A stretch of DNA of 64,000 bases from Branchiostoma floridae (taxonomy: Eukaryota > Chordata > Leptocardii > Amphioxiformes > Branchiostomatidae): contig NC_049986.1 in assembly GCF_000003815.2 (NCBI RefSeq), positions 1,976,497 to 2,040,496 of the forward strand. Direction: 5' to 3'. Under the pieces are notes generated by a model. The model worked only from the letters and a program-made list of their open reading frames with translations. It was not told where the DNA came from and ran no database searches. The position numbers were made by a program, and so were the translations under genes. Position 1 is the first letter of the stretch. Every line of letters begins with the position of its first letter. This document shows positions 1 to 10,580 of this stretch, piece after piece.

Positions 1-267
1 TTAAAATCAGTCGACTTTCCAACGATCGCGAAGATCGCCAGAAGATCGGTGACAATGTGACAGTGGTATTATCCGGTGTTCAAATACCTTAGCATTTCGG
101 TTGGTCTTTCAAACAAACGTTCACATGATCGGAATAGGTCAGCAATGGCGTCAGAAGGGATGTACCGTTGCCATAGAGCCAGCTGAGTCTAAGCGTCTTT
201 GCTGGATTAAGGATTTTCTCGTAGGCATTGTTTTCTCAGCGGTTGACCAGTCAAGCCATCGCGAAGG

Positions 268-316
268 ATGAGTGGCCGAAGCTCTACTGCCATCTTGTTG
301 CTTTATTATTTACAAG
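268..316 (+). CDS. Class A GPCR, coding exon 1 (signal peptide)
   Basis: Sixteen codons plus one base, ending at a GTAACA donor (phase 1). The peptide MSGRSSTAILLLYYLQ is the start of a signal peptide that is completed by exon 2 (AVIVGRALSVG). The start is chosen because it is the first ATG in frame with exon 2 and because a second exon of the same design and phase exists at 6190. The first intron of about 2.0 kb separates it from exon 2. The upstream 267 bases are probably 5' UTR and promoter, in which I recognise no element. Confidence 0.7.
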
Positions 317-2354
317 GTAACACAGTATACCATACAATAGACGTTCAAAACGTTCGCGGAAAGAATGAGCGTCGTCTAGCCTCTTTCGCAGACTTCTCGT
401 GGCGACGCCGGAGTTTATTTTCTCGTGTGGAAGCGCTGATTTGCGATTTCCAAAATGGGCTAGAGGGGTATTTCACTAGAGTGTGGTACGTCGGCGAGAT
501 AGCTGCGTTCTACATTGAATTTGTGTTACCCTTGACTAAATACTATGCAAACGTATGACTAAAAAGACGACCAAACACACCAAGCGTAAAAAGATAACCG
601 ATTTTTATCGATGAAATATTATTTTGAACGCTCTGTCAAATCTCAGCTACGTGAAATACCCACTGTAATACCCGCAATGTCTCCGCGATTGTTGGCGGAA
701 AACCAATCTTCTTCGACTTCTCAACCTATGTTGGAAATTGCAATCAGAACTCAATTTTAAACAAAAAGTGGCGATCCAAGAAATTTGCTAGTGAGACGAG
801 ACATCGCTCTAATTTCGGTTGTAAGCTGGAATACCTTTAATACAGTGATCGATTAATGTCGTCGAAATTTCGAACCATTGTCATCATTTTGTTATCATCG
901 TTCATGAAATCCACGGAAACATTGTCATAATGGTGCCTCTTGAGTAAGTGCATGCTGTAACTTTAACCAACCCTTAAAAATTCCCCGGCGTGAGCTAATA
1001 GAATGGGCGGGCGGGCAGTACTCTTAGTACCGTAGAGAAAGCGGTAACCTCCCGGCAGTATGGTTTCAAGACTTGTTGATGAACACTAACATGTTACAAT
1101 TTGCTACTAACAAATCAATATATTTTTTGGATAACAATTAAACATTCCAACTTATGCATGCTAATACATCATGTTGATACGGTATGTTGCGTACTCTTTT
1201 TTGCATACAGGTGTAATGGTATTTATAGAATGTAAGACTATGGTATGGTGCTGGGTTTCGCATATTGCCTTGACTGTTGAAAGCAATTGAGCCTATGAAA
1301 CTGTAACTCTATCCATGTGGGTCTATTTTAGACCAATACTACTATTACGAAAAATTGTATTGTCTTGCCATTTTTTAATTGATACTTCGGTCCGGGTGAA
1401 TTAAATTCTGCGTGATTTGATAGCAGGTGCAAACATCATTTCCCGGATGAACGCAAATAAAATATCATAAAAGTACTCACCGGATCCTTTGTCTTTGATT
1501 TGCACTTAGTGTAGATCTGGTCGCTTTTACGGGATTTTCTCTATATGCTGAGCCGGCCCCTCGAGGTAATATAATAGCAATCCTCTTGCTTTAATAGCCA
1601 TATGGGCCCCAAGCCGAGGACACTTCGGCCCCAAGCCGAGGACACTTCGGCCCTGGGTCCAGTCCACGATAGTTATCTAACAAGTAGCACGAGTTGACTA
1701 AATAACGTATAATTTTAGGACATATGATTGTACTTGTGCTCTCCTGTCTACTCGAGAAAATCGCCATTAATGATTACGATTTTTGCGTTTCCGGGGCATG
1801 AAGATCCCTTTTTGCTCCGGTTTTCTGCACGACCCTAGCTTCCCTGAGGTCTTACCTACTGCGATGTGGAGTTAGCCGTCTTATAGAGTCCTAAGTACTC
1901 CACAACGCGACCTGTCGCAGATGTTTTTTTTTTTTACTGTTCAACTACAGATCGCGTTTTCACTGTTTCAGATGTAACTGTGGTAGGTAAGTGTGTTTGC
2001 TATGTTTCAAGACTTGTTTATTTGTTTTAAGACTTAATGCTCAATATGTTTTATCGCTGCGTTTCACATAGCTTTTCGATTAATTTGTACATTGCAAAGC
2101 ATGCCCACGCACATAAGAACTAGCGGGGCCGAAGTGTCTCTGAGCCTGGGCCGAAGTGTCCTCGGCCTGGGGGCCGAAGTGTCCTGGACTTGGGGCCGAA
2201 ATGTCCGGGCCGAAGTGTCCATGTGCCGAACTGTCCTGATACCCATTTGTAGGTGGTGAGTTTGATCCATACAGTGACCTGTTTATCTTTAAATTTTAAT
2301 TTTTTGTGTGGATAAAAAGTAATCATGAGGCCTACTTATAATGCATTCTTTCAG
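317..2354 (+). other. Intron 1 of the GPCR gene
   Basis: A 2.0-kb intron with a GTAACA donor and a TTCTTTCAG acceptor. Its only obvious structure is a pair of short minisatellites in opposite orientation near 1606-1652 and 2130-2240. No coding signal is seen in the remainder. Confidence 0.6.
1606..2240. repeat. Element bounded by inverted GGCCGAAGTGTCC minisatellites
   Basis: On the left, a ~22-bp unit (CCCCAAGCCGAGGACACTTC) occurs twice. On the right, at about 2130-2240, the reverse complement (GGCCGAAGTGTCC with short spacers) recurs about six times. The ~600 bp between is AT-richer and non-coding. Opposed tandem arrays suggest a non-autonomous DNA transposon with repetitive subterminal ends; clean target duplications were not found. 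Confidence 0.5.
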
Positions 2355-2573
2355 CTGTGATAGTTGGTCGAGCTCTTTCGGTGGGAACACAGACTGACCC
2401 TGAGGTCTACTCCCTCTGCAACACCAACCGGACCAACAAGACTCGTACCAAAGATGAGGTGTCTTTCAACAACACAAACTTCTTAAGCAACACAAGTTTC
2501 CTCAGAGACATGACATTCTTTGGAGAAACATGGCTCTTCAACGACACAATTTCCTTCAACAACACAAAAGCAG
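2355..2573 (+). CDS. Class A GPCR, coding exon 2 (glycosylated N-terminus)
   Basis: This exon lies between a TTCTTTCAG acceptor and a GCAG|GTACGT donor, phase 1 on both sides. It joins exon 1 in frame and encodes about 73 residues. After the end of the signal peptide comes an extracellular segment crowded with N-glycosylation sequons (NRT, NKT, NNT, NTS, NDT, NNT) and a loose periodicity of Asn-rich and Phe-rich motifs. Such a tail is typical of rhodopsin-family N-termini but not diagnostic of a ligand class. Confidence 0.75.
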
Positions 2574-3140
2574 GTACGTCTCAAGTGATTTAGAGAATGC
2601 CATCACTATTATGTTTTCTCCGTATGAGGCCTCTATACTGCAAAACAGATGAGTAGAGTGGAATTTATGCGGCGCAGAGAAACCTGATACACTGATAATA
2701 TATGAGAACTTAGAACTTGCCATAGGTTAACCAAAAAAAAGAAAGGTTGGCAGGTTTTTGCGGTCGTGTAACCGAAAACTCAACCTTTCTTCCCAGGCTT
2801 AGGTAATACTTTGGTATTTACGGATTGTCGTCTCCATGATATTTAATTCTAAAGTACTGTTTTGCAATTCAAATTTGGTTACATATTAAGCTGTTGCACA
2901 AGGCTTCAATCAACATTTCAGGACGCGGTTTTCGAGGGGAAACTATATTTATTGTCTGTAAAAACAAGGCATTTAGAGAGTACGTTTAGAAATATTGCAA
3001 TTTGAAACCACCGAAAGAAACCAAAAAGCCTTTTTTAAGACAACGGATATAAATCGGATAAAGCTTAAAGGTAAACTTATGTTGTTGTTTTTTATATCTG
3101 CTATCGTTCGCCAAGCATGGAAGTGTTGAACGTTTTTCAG

Positions 3141-3307
3141 GAATGATCATGATGTCAGTGAACAAGTCTGCGCTGAAGTCACCTCCTGATATGGTCTACG
3201 AGTTCCAATGGGAAGACGGCTTGTTGGTCGCACTGCTGGGCATCTCTAGCATGGTCGGGACTATAGGCAACGCTGCTGTCATACTGGCCTTCTGCATCTA
3301 CAAGAAG
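3141..3307 (+). CDS. Class A GPCR, coding exon 3 (TM1)
   Basis: The acceptor is TTTTTCAG and the donor AAG|GTATGT (phase 0). The exon encodes the end of the N-terminus and transmembrane helix 1, roughly residues 116-142, containing the conserved GN pair (TIGNAAV, Asn 1.50), then the first intracellular loop (IYKK). It joins exon 2 and exon 4 without any frame conflict, which strongly supports the gene model. Confidence 0.85.
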
Positions 3308-3399
3308 GTATGTCTTTACGATCATTCCACATCTTTCAAAAAAAAGCTAGTCACATGTCTAGAATTACGACCAAGAGAGTTCGTTCAATTGGATAATGT

Positions 3400-3660
3400 A
3401 TAATTCAAGTAATTGCTGCGATCTAGTTTCTTCAGGAGGCCCAAGAAAAGCCTCGTAGCCCCCCCCCCCCCCTGCATGTATTTCTTGTCTGTATATAAAT
3501 TTGTCATGTAATATATGCAAAGAAATAAAGAACCTCAAGACCATAGCAAGTCCAGAACACGAGACGGTAAAAAAGCGGTAGTACCTCTGCAGTGCTGTAA
3601 CATGCTCACTATTTTGCCTAAATTCTAATAATTTCCACGTCTTGCAAAGACCTACCCACA
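3400..3660. repeat. Intron 3 with poly-C tract and possible retroelement tail
   Basis: Intron 3 (3308-3987) holds a 14-base C run at about 3459-3472, followed by an AAATAAAGAACCTC segment near 3524 that resembles the 3' end of a retroelement. The rest, from 3660 to 3987, is AT-rich with nothing recognisable. Confidence 0.3.
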
Positions 3661-3987
3661 TCTATTTTTTTTTTAAACCAAAAAATATATAAACCTATAT
3701 TGGAATTTAGCAACAGCCTTCTTCATCAGTAGTATGCATAGAAAGGTAGAGAGTATATTTTCATATATAGTATGCAAGAATAAAATCATAGTTATGATTA
3801 CATTAAATTTGAATAAATAAAAAAAATTGCAGCGGTGAATTCTTAATCACGGATGATATGTATACATTAAAATGAGAGAATATTGAACCTTATAGCTATC
3901 AATACAAATTTGCATACATTTGCATGAATTTGCATAAATGACTTTATTCGTACCGACGCCCGATGTACATGTATACTACTTTGACAG

Positions 3988-4908
3988 ATTCGCACCACTG
4001 ATAACGCCTTCATCCTGAACACCAGCATCTGGGACCTGGTAACGTCTGCCGTCATCATCCCACTGTTCATCTCGTCTACGATGACCGGCCTACCGAACTG
4101 CGGACAAGCTTGCTGTGCCTTCATAGGCTTTCTGAACCTCTTTAGCCTGCTACAGTCATTGTTATCCTGTGCCCTCATTGCCTTTAACCGTTATGTGCAC
4201 GTTGTGCTCTCACTAGCCACTTACAAGCGCTTGTTCGGTCCTGTCAAGGCCTTCCTCTGGGTGGTTGGGTCCTGGGTGACCGGTACTCTGATTATGTTTC
4301 CGGCTATGTCAGGTATATACGGCAGTTTGGGATGGGACGCGTATATACAAATATGTCAGTTATCGCATGAAGACCCGGCAAGTGTATTGTTTTTCAAAAA
4401 TGTCGTCCTGTCTATGTACTGGGCTGTAGTTTTCACCATATCTGCATTCTACGCCCGAATCTACCTGCACGTGCGGAAGAGTACCATGGCCATCGGCCAG
4501 CATCTCGGTTACAGCCCCCAGCAAGTGTCCCTGCAGGCGGTGAAGCGTACAAAACACATGTTCTACATCTTCTTCACCTTTCTCACCCTGACCTGCCCAA
4601 ACGTTGTCATCAATTATGTTGATTTCTACGCCACTTTGCTCCCTAAAGCTGTTTTCTTCACCAGCTCTGCGTTGTACATCCTAAACACCGCAGTCAATCC
4701 CATCATTTACACCTGGACCCTGAAAGAGTTTCGGCAAGGGTTCAAGTCCATGGTCCGCTGCAGACGACATATTGTCCCTAACCCTCAAGCAGGCCAACCT
4801 GCTGATCAGAGACCAGTCAGAGTAATTAACGTCTTGTCCCGATCCGGGGTCTCCAACCGGGTTGCCCCTTCAGAACCATCCGTTGATACGTCAGAAATAA
4901 ACACGTAA
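3988..4908 (+). CDS. Class A (rhodopsin-family) GPCR, terminal exon with TM2-TM7
   Basis: The exon starts after TTTGACAG and runs in frame to TAA, completing a 451-residue receptor (16.3+73+55.7+306 codons). Visible landmarks are TM2 with LNTSIWDL (Asp 2.50); a TM3 cysteine (187/188) and NRY at 212-214 in place of DRY; TM4 with its Trp (LWVVGSW); TM6 with TCP where CWxP is usual; and NPIIY at 382-386 in TM7, followed by helix-8-like KEFRQGF. The C-tail is about 60 residues, rich in Ser and Arg. NRY is known from melatonin receptors, but the family also has related orphan receptors, so the ligand is unknown. The protein should sit in the plasma membrane and couple to G proteins. Signalling bias cannot be read from the sequence. 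Confidence 0.9.
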   Translation: MRTTDNAFILNTSIWDLVTSAVIIPLFISSTMTGLPNCGQACCAFIGFLNLFSLLQSLLSCALIAFNRYVHVVLSLATYKRLFGPVKAFLWVVGSWVTGTLIMFPAMSGIYGSLGWDAYIQICQLSHEDPASVLFFKNVVLSMYWAVVFTISAFYARIYLHVRKSTMAIGQHLGYSPQQVSLQAVKRTKHMFYIFFTFLTLTCPNVVINYVDFYATLLPKAVFFTSSALYILNTAVNPIIYTWTLKEFRQGFKSMVRCRRHIVPNPQAGQPADQRPVRVINVLSRSGVSNRVAPSEPSVDTSEINT

Positions 4909-5405
4909 GAATACATCGTGCCAGGTGATGATCACAGACACATCAATTGCAAAAAAATTAGGAAATTAAATTATGATCAGACTCACTGTTCCTCTCCTAG
5001 ACGATAGTTTTACCTTTTCGCGAACTGTACCGCATTATCGAAAAAAATTACCTCTGTGCACTATTCGAAAGCAAACGACATGGTACTGTCCTTCATTTCA
5101 CAATCATTAAGACTACATAGTAGCAACTTTTATAGTAATATTCTATCTGTGCAACAAGTGACCATTGTACACAAACGATTCACGGTAAATCGACGCTGTG
5201 AAGTCTGATTTATCTTTATTCCAATTACTTCAAGCCTCGTCTTTGTTTCTATTCCAATCCAACGTTATAGATTACTTTATACAACACTGAATCGCAGCTT
5301 GAAATAATATAGCTGCTCTTAGCTTGGGTACCATCTGGGTAGTGGTTCTCTCCTATGTTCGCTTCTGCTACCCAAATATCAGAGAAGCGGCTGTATATAG
5401 TGTAC

Positions 5406-5411
5406 AATAAA
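5406..5411 (+). terminator. Candidate poly(A) signal of the GPCR gene
   Basis: The first AATAAA downstream of the receptor stop lies about 500 bases after it. A second one lies near 5965. Only position supports the assignment. Confidence 0.35.
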
Positions 5412-6189
5412 ATTCAGAGCGATAAGCGACTGTATATTATCTTAGATGTTATCAAAGAGAGAGGTCTCTGACTTGTAAACAATTCTTGTTGAAACCGTAT
5501 GTTATATTTACATTTCGACCTGTTTTGCTAATGTGTCATGGGCCTTCAAGTTTGACTGGCCTTACCTAACGACGGAACTGGTATATGGACAATTGATTTT
5601 ATGACTTGTTCTGCAACGTTTATTGCATGTACATGTATGCATGATATTTTCATGCCCTACATGTATTAATGAAATGCGTATATATTTCCAGGGGCCTACA
5701 CAAAGCAGTGCAATGACACAAAAGTGGTCCAGAACAATGGCATCATACTACACATGCTCAGTTTATGCAGTATGCACCCACTATGGAGATCTCATCAACA
5801 ATGACATTTATGTCAACCTTTTCGCATCCAAACACCATGTACACAATTACACCGACGAATGTGTATTTTGAATGTTTAGTGTTGTTAATGTGATTCTGAC
5901 TCATCTATCGAATAGACAATTGGGCCTTAATTGCTGTACAGTCGCACGGTATTGTAAAAAAAATAGTTGGCAAAATAAAGCTGTGGTACACCTACATTCT
6001 GTGTTGTTGCGTAGCACTACTTCCAATAGGGTCTTACTCAAATAACAAAACAGCATTTGCGGTCGATATCCGTAGTTTACGTATATCAAAGCGCAGCTAA
6101 AGCGGGATATATCCGACACTCTGTGTCTGTTCGGACAACTCCGCTCAGAGTTTCCTGGGCGGCTGGCGGGGAAAAACGGCGGATCGGGG
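5412..6189. other. Non-coding spacer
   Basis: I see no gene, repeat family or motif beyond the possible upstream region of the orphan exon at 6190. Confidence 0.5.
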
Positions 6190-6241
6190 ATGAGGTACCG
6201 CCGCTGCTCGACCGCCATCTTGCTGCTGTATTATGTACAAG
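6190..6241 (+). CDS. Orphan paralogous copy of the GPCR signal-peptide exon
   Basis: It encodes MRYRRCSTAILLLYYVQ plus one base, followed by a GTATGG donor. Compared with exon 1 at 268, STAILLLYY is identical, the length differs by one codon, and the donor has the same phase (1). It is therefore a duplicate of the first exon of the receptor gene. I found no matching exon 2, TM1 exon or seven-helix exon on the + strand downstream, so it is either a relic or the first exon of a gene whose body lies elsewhere. Confidence 0.55.
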
Positions 6242-6404
6242 GTATGGAAAATTGTTCCTCTTGAATTTTCATTTTCCCAAACATTTTTTTAAAGATTGGC
6301 TCCGAATATCACCTGAAATCCCCAATTCTTTATATTTTTGGTGGAGTAGGAGCAAAAAACTTTTTGTTTTAGGATTTTTTTTTTCAATTTCTGATTTCAA
6401 GTTT

Positions 6405-7060
6405 ACATTTCAAGCCCTGCGTCCGGTATACGTGGATAAATCTGCTAAACATCGTGCTAAGGCAAATTGAATACAATTTACAACTGTTTCCTTTTGTTAG
6501 CATCTACCAGACTCCACGTGCACATGTCACTACAAAATGGTCAGTTAGACAGACAACACTTGTTTAAATACATGAACTGTTAGATTCAATCATATAAGAA
6601 TAGAAGCAATTGACTAAATGGGGTGTTTTAGAAGTCACGCAGAGAATTATGGTGTCATTGCAGGATGAGCTGGGATATTCTGTCCTACTTGAATCTTTAC
6701 ATGGATCACAAGCGACCCCTATTAATTAGGTGCAGTACTGCACCACTCCATTGTGAATAATGCTGCAGTACTGCAACCGATTAATAGGTGTCGCTTATGA
6801 TCGTTGTACCGACTATAGTTATTAGGTCGAGTTGTTAATCCTTTGTTTTCAGTCTTTACCATCGTCAGTCTTATGTTACACAAAGTAAAGAAAGAAAGAA
6901 AGTGTAAAGATGGCTTTATGGCAGTGAAAATAGGAGAACTCAACGACCCGAATTATTTTATATATTTGTTTTGTGTTGAAAGAGACACCTGGAATAAAAT
7001 ATGTAGAACACCTGATCACACCTGTCCATCGTCTGTGGGGAACATTTACTTCTCTAAATG
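6405..7060 (+). mobile_element. Non-autonomous repeat containing a 111-bp palindrome
   Basis: The left part (CCGGTATACGTGGATAAAT, AACTGTTTCCTTTTGTTAGC) recurs inverted at 14370-14530. The centre at 6698-6808 is a 111-bp inverted repeat (TACATGGATCACAAGCGACC ... GGTGTCGCTTATGATC) with two GCAGTACTGC palindromes. The right part (AAAGTAAAGAAAGAAA, AAGATGGCTTTATGGC) recurs at 62660-62710 and inverted at 23100-23150. No coding capacity is seen. Confidence 0.6.
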
Positions 7061-7139
7061 ACTGAAAGTGAATTATAAAGTACTGTGTAAAAGAATTAAA
7101 TATCACTTTTGGCATACTTAACATGCATACAGAGAAAGG

Positions 7140-8280
7140 TAAATTGAAGAGTCAAATACTAGTTACATTTTATGCAAGCTGCGTATCTTACACAAACGCA
7201 TTACGTTTGACAACACAAGTAATCTGTTAAATACTTTAAAAGGAACCAATAAACAAATCTAGTCCATAACATGTACATGTAGATCTATATATATCTGAAG
7301 CGTTCATACGGCGTAGTTGTGTCATCAGGCTATTTCCCGACCTGAACTGACCTTTGCCCAGGCGTGGCGCTCGCCCATTGGTCAGCCCACATGATGAGAT
7401 TAGGAAGGGAAGGTCCCGCGTCAGGTGTACGCTCGCCCATTGGTCAGCCCACTTGATGAGATTAGGAAGGGAAGGTCCCGCGGCAGGTGTGTCGGCAAGA
7501 GTTGCCTTGTTTCCGCACAAGCTGGCCTGATGACTCAAGTTGTAGGAACCAAGCAAATCGTCTGATTGTCTACATAGTAGCAGCATATCAGGGATGGGTG
7601 CTTGCCTTCTGTAGGCGATGTAAGTCACTCTAACGTTCCTCTACTTTTAGTGTGAATTCAGTTTCAGAACGTTTGGTGGGCTTAAAAAGCATTATTTCAT
7701 GGTCGACAAAGCGGGAAAAGTATGAACCGCCCGCCTTGTGTGACTGAATAATGTTCGGGAACCATGTGCGTCCGCCCGCCAGCCTCGTTCGCGAACACCG
7801 CTGTTGGCGCAGTGCTCCACGACAGTACTTTTGTTTTGTTTTATGAATAACATAACGATTTTTTTTCTCTCCGCCCGCCTTGAAGAAAGTTTGAGCGACT
7901 TAAGTAACGGAAAAGAAAAGGAGGAAGCATCGGAAAGGAGCCCGGGTACCGTGCACGTGGTCACCGATCTCTGAAGCGTTCATACGGCGTAGTTGGGTCA
8001 TCAAGCTATTTCCCGACCTGATCTGACCTGTGCCCAGGCATGGCGCTCGCCCATTGGTCAAACCATTTGATGAGATTATGAAGGGAAGGTCCAGCGGCAG
8101 GTGTGCGCTCGCCCATTGGTCAGCCCATTTGATGAGATTAGGAAGGAAAGGTCCAGAGGCAGGTGTGCGCTCGCCCATTGGTCAGCCCATTTGTTGAGAT
8201 TAGGAAGGGAAGGTCCCGCGGCAGGTGTGCAGGAAAGAGTTGCCTTGTTTCCGCACACCGCAGCCCCTTCAAGTAGAACA
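7140..8280. repeat. Duplicated block with 62-bp CCAAT-containing arrays (copy 1)
   Basis: Two array segments, at about 7280-7620 (2 units) and 7971-8270 (3 units starting at 8043, 8105 and 8167, period exactly 62), flank a GC-rich ~350-bp piece with GCGGGAAAA and CCGCCCGCC motifs. Each unit has GCTCGCCCATTGGTCAGCCC and GGTCCCGCGGCAGGTG. The whole block recurs in inverted orientation at about 26880-28060. It sits just beyond the poly(A) signal of ZNF1. Short ORFs here are by-products of the repeats. Confidence 0.65.
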
Positions 8281-8370
8281 TCTGTTTGCTGCGATATTAT
8301 TTTTGCCAACCAGGGAACACTGAGATCGAGAAACATACAAATCCAACCATACTTTTGAGGCATGATGAAT

Positions 8371-8376
8371 TTTATT
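8371..8376 (-). terminator. Poly(A) signal of ZNF1 (shared by all four ZNF copies)
   Basis: TTTATT on the + strand, that is AATAAA for the minus-strand gene, lies in a segment aligned with the ends of the ZNF2, ZNF3 and ZNF4 3' regions (CAACCATACTTTTGAG on one side). It is about 2.2 kb from the ZNF1 stop. Confidence 0.5.
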
Positions 8377-8664
8377 AAAGATATGTCAGATATTTCGTTC
8401 ATGAATATCATGTTAGATTTTCTATAACAGCTAAATGCTAAAATCGACAGAGATTAGTTCAATTCGACCCGGTACGGCGTATTTATGAACCCCAAAAATC
8501 TCTTGAGGAATTCCAGTTATTAGAAGGTCGACAAAAACGTGTCGTGTTTACATACTGATAAACGCTCTTAACTGCCTCTGGAGATGTACTCGTGTTAACT
8601 ACATAGGTGCAATCTAACCTTACAGCACTGACAAACTTGCGATTTCGACGACGATATTTTAAAC

Positions 8665-9475
8665 TAGAAAGGCCGACATTTGCTTGAGAGCAAATACAGC
8701 ATATTTCAGCCATCTCCCTCATGCAACCATAGGCCTTGAGGTCGCTGACCCATTTGGCCATTGGAAAATGACCCAAAAAATTCCCAAAGATATCATTATA
8801 AAGTGTTCCATGCCAAAAATTGTACATTGGTCATTTGGATTAATATCTAGAGCACCCCTTTACCAAATTTCGAGTCATTTGGTTGTAAAACAAGGGAAAA
8901 GGAGCAAAAAAATGTCCAATTTTTGTCCAAAAATGGCCATAAAATCGCAATATTAAGCATTATGTTGTACTGTATGGAAAAACTGTTATTGAATTCATGT
9001 GCACATAATTGAAGGACACTTTTATACCAAATTTCAGGTCATTCGGTTGTAAAACGAGGTTACAGGAGGCAAAAATGTACTTTTTTTGTCAAAAAATGAC
9101 CAAAAATCGCAAAATTAAGCATTTTGTTGTACCGTATGCCAAAACTATTATTAAATCTGGGTGGGCATATGATCAGGGCACCTCTGTACCAAATTTCATG
9201 TCATTCGGCTGTAATACCAGGGTACAGGAGCCCAAAATATACATAAAAATTGACAAAAACCTCAATAAAATCATTTTAAAAGCAGATATGAAAAAGATAA
9301 AAAAAACACCCGAGGGTATTGGCTTACTCTACCTTTGTGCCAAATTTCAAGTCAATCGGTTAAAAAATGGCGGAGTTGATTTGATTTGAAGATTTGACAG
9401 GAGAAAGAAAGAAAGAAAGAAACATTACGAATACAATATATTTCACCATACCTATGGTATGGCTGAAATATAAAA
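8665..9475 (+). mobile_element. ~162-bp tandem-repeat element, copy 1
   Basis: It starts with AACTAGAAAGGCCGACATTT and ends with a GAAA run and a hairpin (TTTCACCATAC...GTATGGCTGAAA). Inside are four units, each beginning near CCAAATTTCAGGTCATTYGG (landmarks at 8870, 9034, 9196, 9347). The element lies in the ZNF1 3' region. The same family occurs at 19980-21064 and, inverted, at 63240-63990. Open frames inside are lysine-rich by composition and are not supported as genes. Confidence 0.65.
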
Positions 9476-10129
9476 AGAAGGTTAATTGTAAGTATATGAC
9501 AGACAAGCGTACATGTTACCTACTCTAGAAAACAGTAAACAGTTCAAGTCCATACCATGTGGCTATGTTATTCACACTCAAATATCTAAAATCTAGAGAG
9601 ACGCCTACATTACTCTACACAACAAACTTCAATGATATAGTATTCTCACATCTAATACAAGGCCAGGTGAAAAATAGAAATACAACATTTTGTATGTTTT
9701 AGAATTGTTTATTTGCCAGAAATCTTTCTAATGTCGAAAACAACACATTTCCTAAATTTCAACACAAAGAACACACTGTTGTAGTGTCATTTGCATGCGG
9801 CGCTCCCATCTTGGGAGAACAGAAGCCACCCAAATACAACAAGAACGCTACAATCTTGCCTCATTCTGAAAATGTATATTAATCGAAATTTATCCATCAC
9901 CCACCAGTAACTGAATTTTAGTCCTTACTTTCTTATCTCAGTTATGTTTTCTTGTATTTCGCTGATCTTCAGAAAATGATTTAGCCACACAAACACAACA
10001 GCCTAAAACAGCCCCGTAAAAATTTGATATTGCCAAATTCGGAGTAAAATTAAACACGTTTCATAGGCTTCTAACGCCCGCAGTACCGGTTCCTTATATT
10101 CTCATTGATTATATTTTAGTTTGCTGCAT

Positions 10130-10380
10130 ACTTCGTTCCTTTTCGTTTCTTTTCGCACTTTCGGTAGCAAAAAAGCGAAAAGGAACGAAAAGGAAAGTGG
10201 CGAAAGTCGAAAAAGGACGCAAAGGAACGAAAAGGAATATTTGTTTCTTTTCGTTCCTTTTCGTTCCTTTTCGTTCCTTTTCGCACTTTCGGTACTTTCC
10301 TTTTCGTTCCTTTTCGTTCCTTTTCGTTTCTTTTCGTTTCTTTTCGTTCCTTTTCGTTCCTTTTCGCACTTTCGGTAGAC
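10130..10380. repeat. TTTTCGTTCC low-complexity array with an inverted segment
   Basis: A ~10-bp motif (TTTTCGTTCC / TTTTCGCACTTTCGGTA) is repeated; 10171-10237 is in the opposite orientation, so the array can fold into a long hairpin. It opens reading frames on both strands (KRNEKERK-like and its complement), which follows from a purine/pyrimidine-biased repeat rather than from selection. Confidence 0.7.
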
Positions 10381-10439
10381 CCGCTGTAAGGTTTCGTCAC
10401 ACCGGTTTCACCCTTAATCGTGCATGAAACCGCCAAACC

Positions 10440-10570
10440 GGTTGCTGTGAAGTTTAATCGCTGTGAGTTTGCATGTGGCTCCAGAGATGGTCTGACTGAC
10501 GGTTCTAAGTCACGTACATATGTCCTAAGTGTTACTACATCCTTCACAACGGTAGGGTTTCACCCTGGTG
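10440..10570 (-). pseudogene. Relic terminal zinc finger downstream of ZNF1
   Basis: Read on the minus strand, this stretch contains TACCGTTGTGAAGGATGTAG (YRCEGCS) followed after a stop and a frame change by SDHLWSHMQTHSD. That is the layout of the last finger and tail seen in the other paralogs (SNRLRSHMRIHSD in ZNF3, SDNLRSHMRTHS in ZNF4). It shows that the ZNF1 array once continued beyond its present stop. Confidence 0.45.
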
Positions 10571-10580
10571 CCTGTAGCCT

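Noticed and set aside
10109-10547. KRNEKERK-rich open frames on both strands.
   Set aside because: They come from a 10-bp low-complexity repeat; all frames lack stops for compositional reasons.
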